Under the pieces are notes generated by a model. The model was not told the origin of the DNA and ran no database searches. It worked only from the letters and a program-made list of their open reading frames with translations. The translations under genes and the position numbers were made by a program. Below, in pieces: positions 59,927 through 64,000 of a DNA stretch of 64,000 bases (position 1 is its first letter; each line of letters starts with the position of its first letter). The stretch is from Bradyrhizobium sp. SK17 (GTDB lineage Bacteria; Pseudomonadota; Alphaproteobacteria; Rhizobiales; Xanthobacteraceae), in contig NZ_CP025113.1 of NCBI RefSeq assembly GCF_002831585.1, forward strand, positions 3,115,001 to 3,179,000, written 5' to 3'.

Positions 59927-62266
59927 CTAGAATTTCACCGTCGCCGAGAGCGAGAAGCGCCGCGCATCGCCCATCGCCACGGCCAGGTTGCTGACGGCGG
60001 AGGGATAGTAGACGGTGTCGAACAGGTTCTTGACGTTGAACTGGTAGATCACCGGCAGCGTGTCGACCTTGGTCTCGTAGGTCGCGAAGATGTCCGCGAC
60101 GGTGTAGGACGGCAGCACGAAGCTGTTGTTCGCGTCGCCTGGCCGGTCGCCGACATAGCGCGCGCCGCCGCCGAGCCGGAGCCGGCCGGGCAGGGTGGTG
60201 CCGAAATCATAGACCAGATAGAGCGAGGCCGTGTTCAGGGCGACGTTCTGCAACTGCTTGCCGGCATAGGTCGGGTCTTCGATCACGCGGGCGTCGGTAT
60301 AGCCATAGCTGCCGATCACGCTCCAATTGTCGGTCAACCTGCCGGTGACGTCGAATTCGGCGCCGCGCGAGCGTACCTTGCCCGCCGCCGTGTAGACGTT
60401 CAGCGCGGTCGCCGGATCGAGCTGGCTCACCAGCACGTTCCGTTTCTCGATGTCGTAAACCGCGACGGTGCCGGAGAGGCGCTTGTTGAGATCGAACTTG
60501 ACGCCGGCTTCGTATTGCGTGCCTTCCTCGGGCGCTATGTTCGAGCCGAGTACGACACCGCCGCCATTGCTCAGGGGCGCGATCGTCGAGTTCGGCTTCA
60601 GCGATTGCGTGTAACTCGCATAGAGCGAGACCTGGTCGGTGAGCTTGAAGATGGCGCCGCCGAGCGGCAGCACCTTGTCGGCCGACACGTTGGTGTTGGT
60701 GATGAAGGGCCGACCCTTGCCGGCGAGCTGGTCGTAATCCATGTAGCGCACGCCGCCGACCAGCGCGAAGCGCTCGGTCAAATGCAGCGTGTCCTGGAAG
60801 AACAGCGACCACTGGCCGAGCTTGTCGGTCTGGGCGCTGTCGACCGCGGACACCGTGGTCCCCGGCGTGATCAGCCCATACACCGGATTGTAGACGTTGA
60901 AGCTCGCCGTCGATTGCCGGATCAGATTGTCGCGATAGATCGTGCGGTACTGGCCGTCGCCGCCGAACACCACCTCGTTGCGGAAGCCGCCGAGCCAGAC
61001 ATTGCCCTGCAAATAGGAGGTGCCGTAGCTGACATTGCTGAGCGAGCCCTGCGTGCCGTCATTGCTGCGGGTCTCGACGCCTGACTTGATGCCGGTGATG
61101 CGGAGCTGGTTGGCGCTGAAGGTCTCTGTGTTGTAGCTGTAGGCTGCGAACAGCTTCCAGTCCTGGTTCAGGCGATGCTCGACCGAGGCCTGCATCAGGT
61201 CGGAAGTGCCCCACATGTTGTTGAACGGTTCGTCGAGCCGGCGCGTCGCCGGAATCGCCAGCGGCGCCTTGGTCGCGGGATCGAGCGCGGTGCCGCGGTC
61301 GAACGGCGAGATGAATTCGCGGTGCTCGTAGTTGAGCTGGACGGTGGTGTTCTCGCCGTACCACGCCAGTGACGGCGCGATCAGCATCTCCCGGTGGCGC
61401 CCGAAATTGCGCCAATAGTCCTCGCTCACGCCGTAGCCGATGAAGCGATAGGCGAGGCCGCGATCGCCGATCGGGCCTGTGATGTCGATGGTGCCGTCGG
61501 CGCCGTTCTTGTTGTTGGCGTAGGTCGAGCCGAGCAGGGTCACCGAACCGTGCTGATAGAGCTCGGGGCGCTTGCTGATGGTGTTGACGATGCCGCCGGG
61601 GTCCATGATGCCGTAGAGCAGCGACGCCGGACCCTTCAGCACCTCGACGCTCTCGACGGCCGCATTGAGGCTGCGGCCCTGCACCAGCGGCATGCCGTTG
61701 CGCATGATCGAGCCGTCGCGGTTGTCGCCGAAGCCGCGGCGGATCACGGCGTCCTGGGTGCCGGCCAGCGTGTTGGTCTGGGTGACGCCGCTGACATTGG
61801 CCAGCGCGTCGTCGAGGTTGCGCGGCAGCTGATCCTTCAACACCTGCTCCGGCACCACGTTGACCGCCTGCGAGGTGTCGAGCGGCGAGGCGCCGCTGCG
61901 CAATGTGGTGGAGCTCGGCATCGCGCGGTAGCCGAGTTTGGCTTCGTTCAGTGCCGCGGCGGCCGCGGCTGCGCGCTCCGACGGCGTTGGCGGTGTCGGC
62001 TGCGTATTCCGGGCGCGCTGCCGTGCCGCGGTGGCAGCCTGTGTCCGCTGCGCCGGCCGTGCCGAACTGGCTGCCGGCTTGCGCTTCTGCGTCGGCTGGT
62101 CGACCACGACCGGCGGCAATGGCACGCTCGATTGGGCGCTTGCCGGCGTCGCCGCGGCGGAGAGGTCGGCGAACAGGAAGGCCGCGCCGATCAGCAGATG
62201 GGTGCGGCCCTTGTCGGCGGCATTTCGACGGTCGCCGATAACACGGCCATCAGCATTCACAGGCAC
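59927..62266 (-). CDS. TonB-dependent siderophore receptor
   Basis: A 779-residue outer-membrane receptor. A signal-like helix (LLIGAAFLFADLSAAATPAS then AQS) is followed by a ~60-residue Pro/Arg/Ala-rich linker. The plug domain has DTSQAVNVVPEQVLKDQLPR, LDDALANVSGVTQTNTLAGT and VEVLKGPASLLYGIMDPGGI. The 22-strand barrel then runs to a C-terminal Phe (FSLSATVKF). The plug sequence matches FhuA/FpvA-type ferric siderophore receptors. It starts with GTG at 62266 (or 62260). No STN (signalling) domain is seen. No siderophore-synthesis genes are adjacent. An O-methyltransferase and PepSY protein follow on the same strand. Confidence 0.93.
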   Translation of the reverse strand: MPVNADGRVIGDRRNAADKGRTHLLIGAAFLFADLSAAATPASAQSSVPLPPVVVDQPTQKRKPAASSARPAQRTQAATAARQRARNTQPTPPTPSERAAAAAAALNEAKLGYRAMPSSTTLRSGASPLDTSQAVNVVPEQVLKDQLPRNLDDALANVSGVTQTNTLAGTQDAVIRRGFGDNRDGSIMRNGMPLVQGRSLNAAVESVEVLKGPASLLYGIMDPGGIVNTISKRPELYQHGSVTLLGSTYANNKNGADGTIDITGPIGDRGLAYRFIGYGVSEDYWRNFGRHREMLIAPSLAWYGENTTVQLNYEHREFISPFDRGTALDPATKAPLAIPATRRLDEPFNNMWGTSDLMQASVEHRLNQDWKLFAAYSYNTETFSANQLRITGIKSGVETRSNDGTQGSLSNVSYGTSYLQGNVWLGGFRNEVVFGGDGQYRTIYRDNLIRQSTASFNVYNPVYGLITPGTTVSAVDSAQTDKLGQWSLFFQDTLHLTERFALVGGVRYMDYDQLAGKGRPFITNTNVSADKVLPLGGAIFKLTDQVSLYASYTQSLKPNSTIAPLSNGGGVVLGSNIAPEEGTQYEAGVKFDLNKRLSGTVAVYDIEKRNVLVSQLDPATALNVYTAAGKVRSRGAEFDVTGRLTDNWSVIGSYGYTDARVIEDPTYAGKQLQNVALNTASLYLVYDFGTTLPGRLRLGGGARYVGDRPGDANNSFVLPSYTVADIFATYETKVDTLPVIYQFNVKNLFDTVYYPSAVSNLAVAMGDARRFSLSATVKF

Positions 62267-62519
62267 TCTTGGACTTCCGATTCACGCGAACTCGTTCACG
62301 CCGGGCCTCTAGCAGTCGGCGCGCGCGAAAAGAACCGGAGCAGGCTTGAATCTCTCTAACCGGGTTGGACTTGATCGTTCTGAGGCGAAGTAAAGCTCGC
62401 GCGTGTGTGCGAGCCTTGTACATCGTCGCCTGATTGTCGCATCGGTGCGTCAATTGGTCGCGCGCCTCTGCCCCGAGGCCGCACGCATCGATGGATGCAG
62501 ACCGTGTCGCGCAAAGCGC

Positions 62520-62753
62520 TCACGACATCGCCAGGCTGACAGGTGCCGAGCCGACCATGCCGGTGCTCACACCGTCGCGCGCCATCGATTCGATCGCGCT
62601 CCAGTTCTCGCGAAAGATGCGCGCCGCCTCGTTGGCACTCTCCGCCTGGATCGTCAGGCTGCACGCGCGTCTCGCGCCGTTGCTGGCGAGCTGGAAGTAA
62701 AGGACATACCCAGACGATTCCGCGCCCTGTGCGCCCAACGGTACCTGCTGCAT
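62520..62753 (-). CDS. Small protein of unknown function
   Basis: A 77-residue protein from ATG at 62753 with GGGGAAA upstream. The sequence MQQVPLGAQGAESSGYVLYF, then QLASNGARRACSLTIQAESA and ARIFRENWSAIESMARDGVS reads like an alpha/beta fold of a small soluble protein. No signal peptide and no recognised family. It lies 253 bases upstream of the receptor gene's start on the same strand; the gap between holds no clear feature. Confidence 0.5.
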   Translation of the reverse strand: MQQVPLGAQGAESSGYVLYFQLASNGARRACSLTIQAESANEAARIFRENWSAIESMARDGVSTGMVGSAPVSLAMS

Positions 62754-62965
62754 GTAGGTTTTCCCCAATCGTGTTTTTGTTGCGCCATCCGCGCGCAGGA
62801 TTTGACAGCGATGCGGCACCTTCGTGATTCAAGACGCGCAATCTGCTCGATTGCGCGTTTTTATCCGACGGTGTTGCCGGGATTCAACAGACATTGGAAC
62901 CAGCGCGGCGCATCGACTGCAACCCATCCGCGATCACAGCGTGGGTTCAACTTTCGCGGCGTGGC

Positions 62966-63892
62966 CTATGCGTCGCCATCCGGATGCACCATCAGGGTTT
63001 CCTGGATCGAGGTCGCGAGCATCGTTCCCTCGCGATCATGGACCCGGGCGATCGACAGCCCGCGGCCGCCATCGGCGCAGGGACTCTCGGTTTCCACATG
63101 CATCCATGCGTCAGGTGAAAACGCTTGGTGAAACCAGATGCAGTGGTTGAGGCTCGACAGATAGAGTGGTGCGCGTGATTGCAGGTCGCGGAGGTGGCTG
63201 CCGACGCTTGAGAAGTTGAGCCACCAATCCGAGAGATAGGCGAACACCGCCGCCTGGGCGCGGGAACCCGCGGCAAGCGGCCGCCGGCATCTGATCCAGA
63301 ACCGCAGCCGCGGTCCCGCTGACGCGGCCGAGAGCTGACGATCGATCTCGGGGATACGAAAATCCATGCTCGGCTTGATGTGCTGCGAGTAGGGGCCGAG
63401 CGGCCGCAACTGCGCCATCAGTGCATCGGGGATCATGGAGAGATCGGGCAGGCTGTCGGGGTCCTCCGAGGCTGCGAACGGCGCAGCGTGGCGTGGACCC
63501 GGCTGCGGCGCGCAGAACGTGGCCTGCGCGCTGAGTACCGTTCGCCCGTCGCCCTGGTGGCCAACGACATGGCGCGAGGAGAATCGCTTGCCGTCCTGGA
63601 GGACTTGCGCGTCGAAGCTGATGCGGCGGGCCGGATCGGCGCCGCGCAGGAACAGGAGCTGCAACATCGCCGCCGGGCGATCTTCGGGGGCGCTCAGCGT
63701 CGCGGCCATCATCGCCTGGCCGAGGATCTGGCCGCCATAGGACCGTCCGTTGAGATTGCCGTCGCCGTAACGGCTGCGATAGCGAAACGGGGCGATGGTT
63801 TCGAGCGAGACCAGCGCCTCCGCCGCCTGGTTGTCCCATGGATCGCAGGCGGCTGCGCCACCGTCCGCGATGCGGATGCCTTGTCCGTCCAT
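62966..63892 (-). CDS. TesB-like acyl-CoA thioesterase
   Basis: About 308 residues with two hot-dog domains. FRYRSRYGDGNLNGRSYGGQ followed by ILGQAMMAA is the TesB N-terminal domain motif; RISFDAQVLQDGKRFSSRHV fits the second sheet. The C-terminal domain has VFAYLSDWWLNFSSVGSHLR, LNHCIWFHQAFSPDAWMHVE and RGLSIARVHDREGTMLATSI. It hydrolyses acyl-CoA to free acid and CoA. ATG at 63892 is chosen; a GTG at 63901 overlaps the stop of the upstream gene and would add three residues. The overlap shows co-transcription with that gene. Confidence 0.9.
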   Translation of the reverse strand: MDGQGIRIADGGAAACDPWDNQAAEALVSLETIAPFRYRSRYGDGNLNGRSYGGQILGQAMMAATLSAPEDRPAAMLQLLFLRGADPARRISFDAQVLQDGKRFSSRHVVGHQGDGRTVLSAQATFCAPQPGPRHAAPFAASEDPDSLPDLSMIPDALMAQLRPLGPYSQHIKPSMDFRIPEIDRQLSAASAGPRLRFWIRCRRPLAAGSRAQAAVFAYLSDWWLNFSSVGSHLRDLQSRAPLYLSSLNHCIWFHQAFSPDAWMHVETESPCADGGRGLSIARVHDREGTMLATSIQETLMVHPDGDA

Positions 63893-63897
63893 TCCGA

Positions 63898-64000
63898 TCA
63901 CATCGCCGGGAATTTCTGCGGTCCCGGATAGAGCGGATAGCCGGCGGCGACGCCGTATTCGCTGATGCCGAATCCGGTCTCGCCGCCGCTCTCCAGCCGG
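63898..64000 (-). CDS. C-terminal end of a gene cut by the window edge, unidentified
   Basis: Thirty-three codons and a stop. The tail ends with GFGISEYGVAAGYPLYPGPQ, KFPAM. It overlaps or abuts the TesB-type gene (TGA within GTGA), so the two are in one operon. The fragment is too short to name a family. Confidence 0.55.
   Translation of the reverse strand, partial: RLESGGETGFGISEYGVAAGYPLYPGPQKFPAM

Overview
The window looks like chromosomal DNA of a Bradyrhizobium-type alphaproteobacterium (Nitrobacteraceae). This rests on high GC, many GTG/TTG starts, several families of palindromic intergenic repeats, an Irr-type iron control element in front of bacterioferritin, CtrA-type TTAA-N7-TTAA boxes, and the gene families present. 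Only one active-looking mobile element is present (an IS30-family insertion), so this is mostly housekeeping and metabolic chromosome, not an island.

Layout. 1-8.2 kb: a truncated MarR-type regulator, a small GT2 glycosyltransferase, a radical SAM protein, a VOC protein, RNase HII, a GT39-like membrane glycosyltransferase, a family-4-like uracil-DNA glycosylase and ETF-ubiquinone oxidoreductase. 8.5-15.3 kb: a large exported TPR protein, ispE, an SMP-30-type lactonase, a GNAT enzyme and a GMC oxidoreductase. 15.4-16.4 kb: an IS30 element sitting inside a palindromic repeat. 16.5-24 kb: a Baeyer-Villiger-type monooxygenase, a MoxR ATPase and its likely VWA partner separated by a GlsB-like protein and a diguanylate cyclase, then two rhodanese-family proteins including sseA. 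24-35 kb: envelope genes (a TonB-like Pro/Ala-rich membrane protein, a frameshifted L,D-transpeptidase, a lytic transglycosylase), ettA, a YqhA-like protein, a TIR-domain membrane protein and two paralogous glycine-zipper exported proteins. 35.5-36.5 kb: an iron-storage pair, bfd and bfr, with iron control elements. 36.5-48.2 kb: many small exported, membrane or DUF proteins, a divergent ArsR/SnoaL pair around a perfect palindrome, a collagen-like protein, a Fis-type HTH protein behind a CtrA box, an SDR and a J-domain protein. 48.5-52.2 kb: NudK-like, GNAT, FAD-linked oxidase, a Sua5-type threonylcarbamoyl-AMP synthase and tRNA-Pro(CGG). 52.4-57 kb: a frameshifted serA, and a divergent regulator/isocitrate lyase (aceA) pair with palindromic operators between them. 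57-64 kb: DUF4269, then an iron-uptake-like group (PepSY membrane protein, O-methyltransferase, TonB-dependent siderophore receptor), and a TesB-type thioesterase.

The clearest themes are iron homeostasis (bfd, bfr, the siderophore receptor and an iron-control-like box at ETF-QO), cell-envelope and peptidoglycan work, and acetate/C2 metabolism (aceA and its regulator). Two genes (the L,D-transpeptidase and serA) each lack one base in a homopolymer run. That pattern fits either recent mutation or consensus sequence error. The best candidate for something functionally new is the single-gene TIR plus multi-membrane-helix protein at 31.9-33.0 kb. Other good leads are a MITE-like element nested in an older repeat (27.4-27.6 kb) and the iron-box-like palindrome just before ETF-QO.
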